From positions 1 to 64,000 of the forward strand of contig CAJFCJ010000032.1 of the NCBI GenBank assembly GCA_904063045.1: a stretch of DNA of 64,000 nt. The letters run 5' to 3'. This stretch comes from Dimorphilus gyrociliatus (lineage: Eukaryota; Annelida; Polychaeta; Dinophilidae). A program made the translations under genes and the position numbers. Below are positions 50,567-62,000 of the stretch, piece by piece (position 1 is the first letter of the stretch; the number at the start of each line of letters is the position of its first letter). The notes beneath the pieces were generated by a model that did not search any database, was not told where the DNA came from, and saw nothing but the letters and a program-made list of their open reading frames with translations.

Positions 50567-50924
50567 GTATAGATACAGAACATATACACTATATATATAC
50601 ACTAGATGTATATGCACATGTATATTTATATAGTAACATATATATTTATATCGCCTATAGTTTTCCTCAACTACTAATTATATATACGAGATACGTGAAT
50701 TGCCTATTTAAAAAAGAAAGGGTTTTATAGAAAAGTCTAACTATAATATGCAATAATAGAATATAGAAAAAACTACTTTATGTCCTCATGTATGGTTTAT
50801 CATAGAGTATAGTTTTTTTTAAAAACTGCGTATTTACTTGCACACCTCCACGTTTGCATTAAAATCCCTTGTGATTTACGGCTGTCTATAGAAGGAAACC
50901 CCTTTCATCAGTTTTGAGCCAAAC
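48377..50924. other. Intergenic, MRFamide to ILP7
   Basis: No gene recognised. Contains (TC)n near 49325-49348, (GA)n near 50038-50054 and 50100-50124, a long (TA)n at about 50515-50563, and two CTCF-like cores near 49661 and 49901 (minus-strand reading AGATGGCG and TAGGTGGCG). Confidence 0.45.
50515..50563. repeat. (TA)n microsatellite
   Basis: About 24 TA units, the longest pure TA run noticed in the window. Open frames here on both strands are repeat artefacts. Confidence 0.95.
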
Positions 50925-51909
50925 ATGCTCTTTCTTTACATTATTCTCCTCTCCTCATATTCGACGCTCTCACTTCGAATAAGGTAATTTTAAGATTGTT
51001 TCTTTAATTAAACACGGTTAATTAAACTTTTGTTAAAGTATCTAAAATACTTTTAAATATTTCATTCTTCTAAAACGACATAAATATGATATATACAAAT
51101 AGATCTACAGATATACTGCATATAAACAGTATACAAGGTGAATAGTACTATTAGAAAAAAGTATTTGCAGTCTTGATAGAATATGGAGAAAAGCTAGAAT
51201 TTTACTGTTGAATTGTTTTGCATTCTAGTATTAAATTTTCTTACTTATCCGACGTTTTTTGAGTGTTTTCACGTATATCTAATATAGCTAACTAAACTAT
51301 TTTGTAGATGAAAAACAAGCGACAAGTAGAAATATAAAAAATTATAATAGTAATAATAAAAAACAAACATGAAATGAAAATATTCTAGCAAGTCAATTAA
51401 GTCACGAAAATAAAATAAAAAATTGAGAAAATGAATAGAAAACACCTCTTTCTTTATCTTCTGCTTCTCATTCTTTTTACTCTTCGACTTTTACTTCTTT
51501 GCCCGAAATTCGTCCCTTTTTTCCTTTTGTAGATCACAAGAAGAGTGGAGAACAAGCTGGCATACTGAATGTCATCGAAAATGTGGACGTAGCCTGGTCC
51601 AATATGTTAAAATGGCCTGCGCTAATGATATTTACAAGTTACCTTTCAAGCGTTCTCAAACCGATAGTAATCGTCGTTAAATATTTTATAAATGTATTAA
51701 TCAATACATGTTTCAACGTAGATTACGCTCTACCAAGGACGCAAGCTCTCTCTTTCTTATCTAAACGAAAGAAAAGGGGTATTACTGCGGAATGCTGTCG
51801 TAATAAAGGTTGTACTTGGGAAGAATTGGGAGAGGTTTGCTATAGTCACCCACGATCAACCCCTTCAATTAAAGCTACTGCCGACTGTACCTTTAATAAC
51901 ATTAAATAA
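50925..51909 (+). CDS. ILP7: Insulin/relaxin-like peptide, ILP7 type
   Basis: Secreted insulin-superfamily hormone precursor. Exons 50925-50983 (signal peptide), 51533-51666 (B chain) and 51722-51909 (A chain) give 126 residues. B chain: SQEEWRTSWHTECHRKCG, then LVQYVKMACANDIYKL. A chain after the KRKKR furin site: GITAECCRNKGC, then TWEELGEVC. The SQ..W...WH opening, the ACxxDIYxL end and the four-residue gap in CCxxxxCTWEE are those of Drosophila Ilp7. Compared with fly Ilp7 there is one extra Cys in the B chain and one in the A-chain tail (ATADC), suggesting a fourth disulfide as in molluscan insulins. Exon 2 could end at 51675 instead, still in phase. An unbroken frame through this intron gives a hydrophobic non-insulin reading and is rejected. 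Confidence 0.88.
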
Positions 51910-51940
51910 AAGAGAGAGAGAGAGAGAGAGAGTGAGAGAG

Positions 51941-52001
<61 letters not shown>

Positions 52002-52002
52002 A
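51910..52002. repeat. (GA)n tract beginning at the ILP7 stop codon
   Basis: About 90 bases of nearly pure GA start within a few bases of the ILP7 stop and therefore lie in its 3' UTR. Confidence 0.95.
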
Positions 52003-53659
52003 AGGGAAATAAAGGAAAAAATAAAATAAAGGAAATGTACGTTTAACGTACACTTATTTCACAACTTATTTCGCTTGTTAAACTTTTATAATCTTTAATT
52101 TTGAGTTAAATAAATGCTTGAAGGCCTATAAAGGATATAAAAAATAGCTATATCAAAAGTTTTTCAAAATGTTAATTGATGCGAAGTAACAAAGGTAAAT
52201 ATTTGATGAATTTGCGAAATATTTCCATTGATTGTCAGAAAAGAAAACAAAAAAAAGTTTGATAATCGTCATCCTTTACTAAAAAATATTTAATATGTAA
52301 TAAACGAATAGAGTAATCTGTTGAATATAACATAAATGGAATGGAAAATAATCTGAGGAGGCGGTAACGCTGAAGAGGAGGTGAGGGGGTGGGATATATA
52401 TATATATATATATTACTTATACAGTATATCTAAATAGATAAAAGGGACAAATGTTCACTTTATAATATGTAGAATAAAAGAGACAAATCTCAAATTGTAT
52501 TGTTGACAAAATTTCTATTGTAAAACAAATTGTTTCAGCCCTATAACAGAGTTTCAGCGGTCGGCTTTTATAGATTGATAAACGAGAATTCCTAACGGAT
52601 GCGCTGACTAATAATTATGGGTTGAAAATTAGGGCCAGATTTCACAAGATTATTGCATAAGTATCAATATATATGATTTCCTTTTACCATATTTACTTAA
52701 TCTATAAATACGGGAACGGCTGTGATATAAAATAAGCTTTTTCTTTTTTTTTTTAATGTATATTTAGCAAACTTTTAATCAATAGATATTCCATGTTATA
52801 GATGAGATATTAAGCCATAGTAGTCGTATCGACTATCTATCAATTTACCACTTATGGAGACTAACTTAATCAATTTGCAGTTATAATACCTCCTCTATTG
52901 TCTTCAATTGTAAACATATTTGTACATGTATAATGAATGTACAAAAACAGTATATACTAATATATATATAAATATATATTTACAGTGTATTCATACTTGC
53001 TGTACAATAGAGGAGAATTGTTTTGTGAATAGTAAATCATCTTATATAAACTCTATACAGTATATAACAAACAGATTTAAAATAAAGAGAATATTAGTCT
53101 GAATAATAGACATGCATAATTGGAGTATTAAATACATATTTACCTTAACACTTTATTAACTACATAATAGAAGAGAATAAAGTTTAAATCAATTTTTCTA
53201 TCTTTTGTTTATTTTAACTGATTGATCAATGTTTATTGTTAGGAAAACGAGCTTAAGTTACATTGTTTTAATAGCTTTATCTAACGATAATAACTTAATG
53301 TATGTATATTTTATACATGTGAATTTATTCTCTTAAACTTTGAATAAAACAAAGTTTATTGAAGAGATTGGTTTGTTTTTTATTTAAAGAAGTAGAAGAT
53401 TGGGCGTTAAAAGAGTAGATGAATAACATAATTTGCGTTAATTAAGTCATGGAGTATTTTATCAACTCTAGATCACATATTTCTCTTTTATGGAAAAAGA
53501 ATAGATGAGGAGGAGGGAACAGGTGCAACAAACTACTGAAAATGGGTTGTAAGTATACTTTGCTAGCAAAAACTTAATAAATTAACAATAAATAAAAGAA
53601 CAAACTAGTCAAAGAGTAACAAATATTAAAATAAACATACGCATAAATACAGAATATAC

Positions 53660-53694
<35 letters not shown>

Positions 53695-53954
53695 CATACA
53701 GTATATACAATATATACATAATTTCTTCATGAAACAGAGAGATGCCTCGACGTTTTTCTTGTTTAAAATGTAATTATTAACTATTCAAAAGAAATGGCAT
53801 CACGTTAATAAGAGAAGAGAAACAATGTCGAGTAAACAAGTGATAGAGGCATCGTCACAGGCGACGAATGAGCAAGAAAAAAAATGAATAGTTAATGAAT
53901 ATGCATGAGAATTGCTCTTTCCATACGTTCTCCGATATTTCCAAACGAGACGGC
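51910..53954. other. Intergenic, ILP7 to cysteine-rich peptide
   Basis: After the GA tract the region is AT-rich with TA/ACTGTAT elements near 52395-52425, 52950-52985 and 53670-53705. One plus-strand exon-like stretch, 52539-52595 (acceptor GTTTCAG, then PYNRVSAVGFYRLINENS, stop), has no identified partner exon. Confidence 0.4.
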
Positions 53955-54146
53955 ATGGCTTCAGCTCGAACTTGCCTCTTCTTTTGTCTTGTATTTATAT
54001 TTATTTCTTCGGATTACATTCTAGGATCAGACGATGTTTGTATATTTATTTCTATTTTATGAATTACTATTTCCTATATTATCACTCTATTTCTTTTTTT
54101 TTGTATGTATAGTTTTCTTTCTGAATTTTTTCTATTTCTCTCCCAT

Positions 54147-54179
<33 letters not shown>

Positions 54180-56284
54180 ATTTCGTTCTTTCTTTCCTTA
54201 TCTTATAGAAATAACAATGAAAAAATAGAATAATCCCATATCTATTTTTTAGTGAATAAAGCTTGTTTTTTTATGATACAATTAAGGCGATTATGAGTTA
54301 GTTACGTTCTTATTTAACCGTGATTCAATTAATTGCTTATTCATACATCGTTCGAAACCGGATGAAACTTTTAAGTTCCTTTTTTTATCATAAAAACGCT
54401 GTTTTCTTTTTATTATTTCTACTCAACACTCTCTACTATTAACATAGTTTCCTAAAACTTTGTGGCCTTCATCATCATCGTCGTCGTCGTTGTCGTCATC
54501 ATCATCGTTATCTTTTCTTTTTCTGCATTACAATAATTATTTTTACATTGTATCCCTTTAATGAATATTTAGCTTTTGTTAAATTTTTATTTAGCATTAC
54601 CCACCTCCTATCAGCATAATTATTTTTTATTTTTAATCAACTTTATCCCTTCTGCTTTTTTCTTTATTGTTAAGTCATGTATTTGTTATCTATATTTATC
54701 TCGTACTTTATTTTTCCTGCCCATATTACATTCTGTCGCCCTCTCTATCTATCTATCTATCTATCTATCTCTTTCCTACTTTATTATCTTTATTACAATT
54801 ATTCAGTCTTTTTTCTCTTCATCTCTCTCTCCTACTCTTTCATTTTATATCTCTAACTATTCCTTTTCTTCTTTTCCCTTTTCTTGATAAACTCTTACGA
54901 GTATGTGACAAATAAAAAGAAATTCTATAAGAAAAGCAGTTGAACTGGTTCATTTCTTTAAAAAGTAACGCTAAACCAAAGGAATGTGTCTGAATTGTAA
55001 AGAGAAAATGGATGATGGGACGTCACTCTTTTAGATAAACTTAACAAAAAGAAAAAAAACAGACCCTAATATTTTTCCAATGTTAAAGTACGTCTATAGA
55101 CTACTTAAATGAGGAATATCCCCGCGTGATTTCGATAAAATAAACATTAAAATGGTTTGCAAGACAATTTTGCGGATCGCTAAATTAAGTGTCATATGAA
55201 TCTTATCTGTGAATTGGAAATTGTAGAATTTTATAGGCCTATAAAGATAATATTGAACGAATATGGTAATCTGAAAGAAAATTACATAGAAACAATTAGT
55301 CAAGATCCATTCATCTTCTCTTAATGATCTTAAAAGAGGCGGGAATAATCCAATTGTGATTTTCTTTCTTTCAGATAAATTTGCTAGTGGATTCTCTTAA
55401 GGATCCAGATTTTCGGGACAAAAGCACGTATGATCTGTCACGAAGCTCTCTCAATAGACTAGCTTCCCTAGACAGTTTTACCCGGCAATATCGAGACCTT
55501 ATGTCAAAAATGAGAATGGAACATCGGAGAAAACGTAAGCATTACTAAAAGCTATTTATATGATACATGAAAAAAAAGAGAACACTATCCCTTTTTCCGG
55601 TCTTGTAACCATTTTTTTTTATGATTTCTTTTCACACGTTGATTGATCAATAAGAATCTCAAACGTTAATTTGCTTCACTTTTCCGGACTAAATCGAATT
55701 TTTTATTTTCTACCTCACACTGGAAAAAAAACAATGCCTAAGATAGATTTATGGAACTTCAAAACCAGAAATTTTCCTTCTTTTCTTCTTCTTCTTTTTC
55801 TTCTTCTTCTCCCTCTCCTCAACTCTCATTCTTCTTCTTCTTTTTTGTATGCGCTCTTTTTTTCATTTTTCAACACCTTTGCCAAATTAACATTTACAAT
55901 TATTAAGTTTACGTTGGTGATGGGAAAAGAAAGAGATGGGAAGCGTGCGAGAAGGGAGGAAGGGAGGAGAGGAGAGGACAGAAGAGAAACAGAAATTGAT
56001 AAAAATGATATTAGTAATCTTAAAAAAAGAGTCTTCAGAATGAGTTATTCCATTCACCTAATCACTCCATAGTTCAATCATTGAGTCATGAAACCATCTA
56101 TTCTTTCCTATACGACTTATTTTATCAACCAGAGCAGAGCTTTTCCTTGTCCATTTCAAACTTTTGCTATAAATAGTTGATTTCTAAAAAGTAAAAGTTT
56201 TTTCTTTTTCCAGGAACGAACTGCTTTGATATTTCGGACTTGTGCTGTTTGTGGAATTGGTGTGAACCCCGAACTGACAAGTAA
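53955..56284 (+). CDS. Putative secreted cysteine-rich peptide precursor
   Basis: Three exons in phase: 53955-54035, 55375-55534 and 56214-56284, 103 residues. Exon 1 is a signal peptide (MASARTCLFFCLVFIFISSD). Exon 2 encodes a charged, probably helical propeptide (KDPDFRDKSTYDLSRSSLNR and on) ending at a furin-like RRKR that spans the last junction. The released C-terminal peptide is about 22 residues with four cysteines spaced C-6-CC-3/4-C: TNCFDISDLCC, LWNWC, EPRTDK. No amidation Gly is present. I know no neuropeptide family with this pattern. The exon 1 donor (GAT|GTTTGT) is weak, so linkage of exon 1 is less certain than exons 2-3. It lies 2 kb after ILP7 on the same strand. Confidence 0.5.
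54743..54770. repeat. (TCTA)n microsatellite
   Basis: About seven TCTA units inside intron 1 of the cysteine-rich peptide gene. Confidence 0.9.
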
Positions 56285-59032
56285 AAATAAATTATCAACA
56301 AAAAATCTTTATAAAAAAGAAATCATTAGAAAAATTTTGATCGAATAAAAGAGAATATCTTTCTGGAAATTTTATATCTAATTATTAAGTTTATAATATT
56401 AATTATTTGAATATACTATCATGCAATACTAATATTTCATAGTATATATTTACAAAAAGCTTATACATGTACTCCCCATTAGTCAGCTTTTTAATGCTTA
56501 ATTAAGTTTTAAACGATTTATGAAACAAGTGGACTAAAAGCTTCGAGTACCTTCTCTAGAAAGTAACGATACATACAAATTATGTCTAAATATTCTACCC
56601 TTATACCTTCTTTGTCTGATATAATAAAAAACAAAGATTAATTAGTCAAGTAATTAATTTACCTTGTAAAGAGAGTGACGGAAAGGGACGGAAATAGAGA
56701 AAAAGCAGATTAAGATTAAAAGAAATAAATAGAGAGGCTATAAAAAGAGAGCCCGTTTGTAATCGGTCAGAATATATAGGATTTTGGGGGGGAGGAGGAG
56801 GAGGGAAGGTGTCCCAAGAGAGTTTAAATACAACAGCTTGTAAAGGATATTTATAAAGGAATGAACAAGAAATTTGCCAAATCTCTTTTCGCGGGAAACT
56901 AAATGAATCTCTTTGATTTTGTTATCATCTTCTCAAATCCTTCAATTATTAGGAATGAAAAAGTATTAAAAAAAATGGCCAATATGGGAAAACAATAGCT
57001 AGCTACACAAGTTGAATAGGTTAAAAAATATTCAAGGGAATAGGAATAAGACTAAAAAGTCCGATTTGGAAAGAAACAATGTATGAAAAAAGAGTAGGAA
57101 AATATATTTTTCTTTATTGCAATGTTCTAACGTAATGCAATTCTAAATTATATTGGAAATACAATGACAAACTACGGCAATGACGGACAATGAAATGTTT
57201 ACTAATTACTGGTCGATTGTGCTTTCTAAACTTTCCGTTTGTATTCGCCAGGGTATTTAGATAATTCTGGGGTTTCTCCTTTACTCCAATACATTGTCTC
57301 TTATCCTATTGAAAATAATAAAAAATGAATAAAAATTATTATTTGTCAATTCTTTTCCTGGATTAAAAGCAATTAAAGTTAAACAAAAACTATTAAATGT
57401 CATCTTTTACTATTTAGCTTATCCCTTGTAAAACACTCTATAAAATCACTTTGTCCCAACTCCAACAATGCATAGGTTACAATTATTAATTAGAAGATAT
57501 TGCTTTTATTTGCTCATCTCTCTTTAGAAAATAAAAGAGTAGGTTTCTTATACCTCTTTTCTCTCTTTCTTCTTTTTGTTATTATTACCCTTAAATACCC
57601 GTCTTCTTCCCACTCTCTTTCTCTTCCATCACAAATATTAACAAAGTAAGTTAACGTACGAGTACAAATAAACGAGAATATATACACGTTCTATGTCCTA
57701 CCTATAAAGAAGTATATATGAAATATATACTGTATACGGTACATACATCATGTATACAGTACGCATATATAGACAAGCACACTCAGAGCACTTAGTTCTT
57801 TCCCTTTCTCTCTGTCTGTCCTCACCCCTCCCCAAGCCCCTTTCGCCCTCTCTCTCTCTCTGTCTCATTTTCATTCCTATTCTCATTCTCTCTCGTATCA
57901 TTGTAAATCTCTTTTTCCCCCTTTTTTCTTATTTGATAAACTTTCTACTATCTAATAGATAGCAAATTGAAAGACTAGCTAGGTGGGAGAATGGAACTAT
58001 CGAAAATCTTTTGTATATAGGAATTTATCCTTAATTCTCTTACTTAGAGGCGTTCAATCGTGAAATATTGATTTTAATTCGGGAGGGAAAAAAAAACAGA
58101 TCCGCTTCGATGACATCAGCTAGGGAAAACAAGTAAAGAGAAGAATAATACGAAGAGAGAATGGTTTTTTTTTTGTATGTGCGTATTTAAACGAATGTTG
58201 GCGAATAAATAAATTAGATTTTCTTATTTGAAAAATGGTTAATTAGAAGTAAATACAAAGTATGAATATAAATATATATATATATATATATATTCTGTAT
58301 ATACTGTATATAATATATATATATATACCTTACAATCACATACATTTGAATTGATTGTTGAATTAGAAAAAGTAACATAATCTAGTTTGATAGAAATAAA
58401 TCAATTACTATTACTTTTACGTTTTTATTAAGTGTTCTTTTTATATTTAATGAAGAGGCTGGGGAAATGGGAAAATAAGGGTCTGACATTGTAAATTATA
58501 AATTTAAAAAGGATTTTTCCCTCTTTTTATTTTTTCTTTTTTTAACATTCCGATTGATGTGAAGCTTTTTTTTGCTTCATTCCGTTTTCAGATAGTACTC
58601 TATTAACGTATTGATATAATGTTATCGGTGTACTTGTATATATATATATACTGTATATACTTTAGACATATTAAACACTACTCTTTTCAAAGATAGAAAA
58701 AACATCCACCTAGCGAGAAAAGTAAAATTGAACCCACGCGTGTACGCCATCTATAGTATTTACGGAAAGGCACTTTAAGGGCGGTTCAAGATAAATAGAG
58801 AAATGGATGACCACCCAAGTTGATATAATTAAGGTAAAGAAGCAAAGGAGGAAGAAGCAAATAGGAAAAGATGGTGATAATTTCCTATGAAACACAACTA
58901 ATAATGTAGGCAATTTCCGTAAGTAATATTAACAAATATACAGTATATATACAATATATACAAACAGGCGGCATGTTTTGCAGTCGGTACAGTTATACTC
59001 AGCGTAGTAGAGAGTTTCGAGTTATATGTACT
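56285..59032. other. Intergenic, peptide gene to scaffold gene
   Basis: No credible exon found. Contains a G-rich run near 56785-56805, (TC) tracts near 57847-57865, ACTGTAT palindromes near 57727, 58300, 58650 and 58942, and a CTCF-like core at about 58745-58754. A minus-strand 67-codon frame at 58710-58913 is not supported. Confidence 0.45.
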
Positions 59033-62000
59033 ATGAACGTCCTGAAAGGTTTGAGAATTTGCTTTCTTTAAACTTATATCAACATTTCGTTTATCTCTGT
59101 TCCACTTTTTCTTCGAAATTCTATACGTCTACACTGTAGCCCTTGAGCAGCATGATTGCATAAATGGATTTTGCAGAATTTTTACAGTATACATTTTCTG
59201 GAATTAATCTGTAGCATATATACATACAGGTTGCGGATTATGCTTGGGAAAACAGAGTGAAATTTATAGTCGTTTGGGAAGATCTAGGCCGACAAGTATA
59301 TGGGTGGATAGATCATGGAGTACTACATTTTCGGATATCGATAGACCAAGAAAAGCTTTATCACTGAGCGATTACGGTGAGGTATTTTATGCTATACCCT
59401 CTTTTCAATCTAACCGTTAATCTATTCAGTTAAATTTACCGTTTCGTAAATGAAAATTAACTTTCCAGCATAAAATAGACAAATCCTTATCGTCTTAGAA
59501 ATAAAAATACAGGCAAAAGAAGGAAAAAAAGAGGAGAGATGCTTTGATATTTAAACTTTTAGACAGGGTTAAAAAGAAAAAGAATAATTTCCCTTTTCCT
59601 CTGTTTATCACTTTTGATAAGGAGAAAAAACAATATTTTGTAAAATAAATACTTAAAACAAGTTTATAATAAAATATACTAATTGCTACCTTTTCTATTT
59701 ATGTTATTCTAAACAAGCTCAACAAGCTCAATGAACCTTACAAAGCTAAAGTATACAAAAAAAATGGCGAAGAGAGTAGAGGAAAAATTTCAACTTTAAA
59801 CTAAAGTAAAAAACTATCTCTCTCTCTCTCTCTCTCTCTCTACATATCTCTATCTATCTATCTCCCTCTTTCTCTTTCTCTTTCTGTTTTCAATTTTCTT
59901 TATAAATTCTACAATAAATAATAAATTTCCATAAAATCAAAAGAAAGCAATCTACGAACATTAACTGAACCACTATTGTTCTTGTACTTCCTCTTCTTCG
60001 GTTGAAAGTTCTTAAGTATCTCTTAAGAGTATTTTAATCTATTGTCTTTTACATGATACTTACATATATATATATATATATATAGATATATATACTTTAT
60101 ATTATATTAAAGCATTCGATAACACGAGGATTTAATTACGATCTGCCCAATTTCTGGATTCATTCATTTTTGTTTATTAAATCTGTCATCTCTTGAAAAT
60201 TCAAGGTCGAGTAGTAAATGAGCTTCTCGTCAACTCTCAAACACGTGCACTTTCACACTTAAATGAATGTGTCATGTCAAAAAAAAAGAGAAAAAGAATC
60301 GATTATATAATATCGTAGTTTGAGCAGAAACAACTAAAGATAATCGTTCGTTGTTACTTTCTCTTAAAGTCTTCTCTCTCTTTAAAAGGCCTATTTTTTT
60401 TATTATATCTCTTCTGTCTGTATAAGATTCTATCTGTTCAAATACTGAATATACAGTATAATTGAATTTTTATTTGAAAATAGGTTTAACAGATGGTTCA
60501 AGTCCTAATTATTCTTTCAGTACCGAATATTTCATCGAGTTTGCTTTATATATTCCTTAAAATTTATGCGTAGAAAGGTGCTCTTTTTAGAATTTTAGCC
60601 TTAAAAAATTCGAATAACACCTAAAGGGATGGATCGTTGGTATTTTTTTTACCTTTTTTCACTCTTTCAATTTTCTATTTAGGATTTCTCACGCTTTAAA
60701 AAAATAACACCAAAAGAATTTCCATATATCCTTTTATCCTACAAAACGCTAGTTAAAAAACCTATAACTAATCCATGGGAATCACGTGACCATCAACTAT
60801 TGTTTTTATTTCTCGCTCGCGCTCCCGTCAGTGCAGCTGCGAGCCATTCTGCTTATATACGCCCCGAAGTACGATAGTTTGTCAAGTTTTAGAGAGAGTG
60901 GGACATGTATATGAGAGGTAGGTTACCATTTTCTCTTTGATGCTTGTTGAAGAAACCTTGAACAGACGGATATAGTAATAATGCAACGAGGATTGTAAGA
61001 GCAAAATTTCTAAGGCGGATAAACAAAAAAAAGAGAAAGTGACAGATAAAAGATAAGATTTGTGGTGGATTCCCAAAGCAACGCCGTATCATACATTGTC
61101 CACCTTTATCGACCTATTTTAAGATTGACACGCAAAATCTTAAATAAACAAATAGCAATGTTTACGTGAGAAAGGGTGAAAGGTTTTGGTAAATATTTCA
61201 TTTCAATCATCATTTCTAAGCCATTTCTTCTTTTGGATAAACCGTATTGTCATTTTAAACTTTAGTCTTTGAACGCCGTAGGAGAGTAAAGAAAGAAAGA
61301 AAAAAACCAATATACTCTCTTCAGTAGTTTTGCTTTATCCCTCCTCATCCGTTTCTCTTCTCCGCTCTCTTCTTTTAAGAGTACGAAAGAGTTTTGATTG
61401 TACTAAGGATGGGAAAATTTACAAATTCTGGTAATATTACTCAACTTATTTTTTTTAGCGTCCCGCCTTTTCTTACAGTGTTTGGAATTGTTTAAAAAAA
61501 ACTGAGTACAAAGTGAAAATAATACTATACTATAAACTTTCTATATTCTCTCTCTCTTCTTTTTTTTATGTTTTATTTTTCATCTCTCTCTCTCTCTCTC
61601 TCTCTTCTCTAATTTATCTATTCTTCTTATTTGCTCTACAAATTTGGTTGATGATACACAGAAAAAGAATAGAAAATAACGAACGTTTTTGACATTACTC
61701 ATTTATTTTTGTTAAGGGAAAACAAAAACAAATGCAAAGAGAAAGAGGAAATAGAAAATGGCTACTAGACAGTTTTAAGGTGGTGGTCCGTATAAGACAG
61801 ATCAAGTTAAGATGTTTTTGTTATACTTTAACTGAAAAACTCTTAACAAACAATTGTAACTGGATCGAATATTGAACAATTTTCTTTTTAGTTTAGTTTA
61901 ATCTAGATTATTAACTTTTAATTGAAAATCATAGCCTATTAGTATTTTTATAATAAGATAAGAACAATAATTCACAGATGCGTATAGTCACGTGATTAAT

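Noticed and set aside
51499-51909. 136-codon frame giving a hydrophobic protein fused to the insulin A chain
   Set aside because: The first half is the wrong frame across a 55-base intron; the spliced reading gives a complete B chain in phase.
54034-54915. Several L/S/F-rich plus-strand ORFs
   Set aside because: Translated (TTTC)n, (TCTA)n and T-rich intron sequence of the cysteine-rich peptide gene.
60490-60510. GGTTCAAGTCC resembling a tRNA T-arm
   Set aside because: No D-arm, anticodon arm or acceptor pairing within tRNA distance on either strand.
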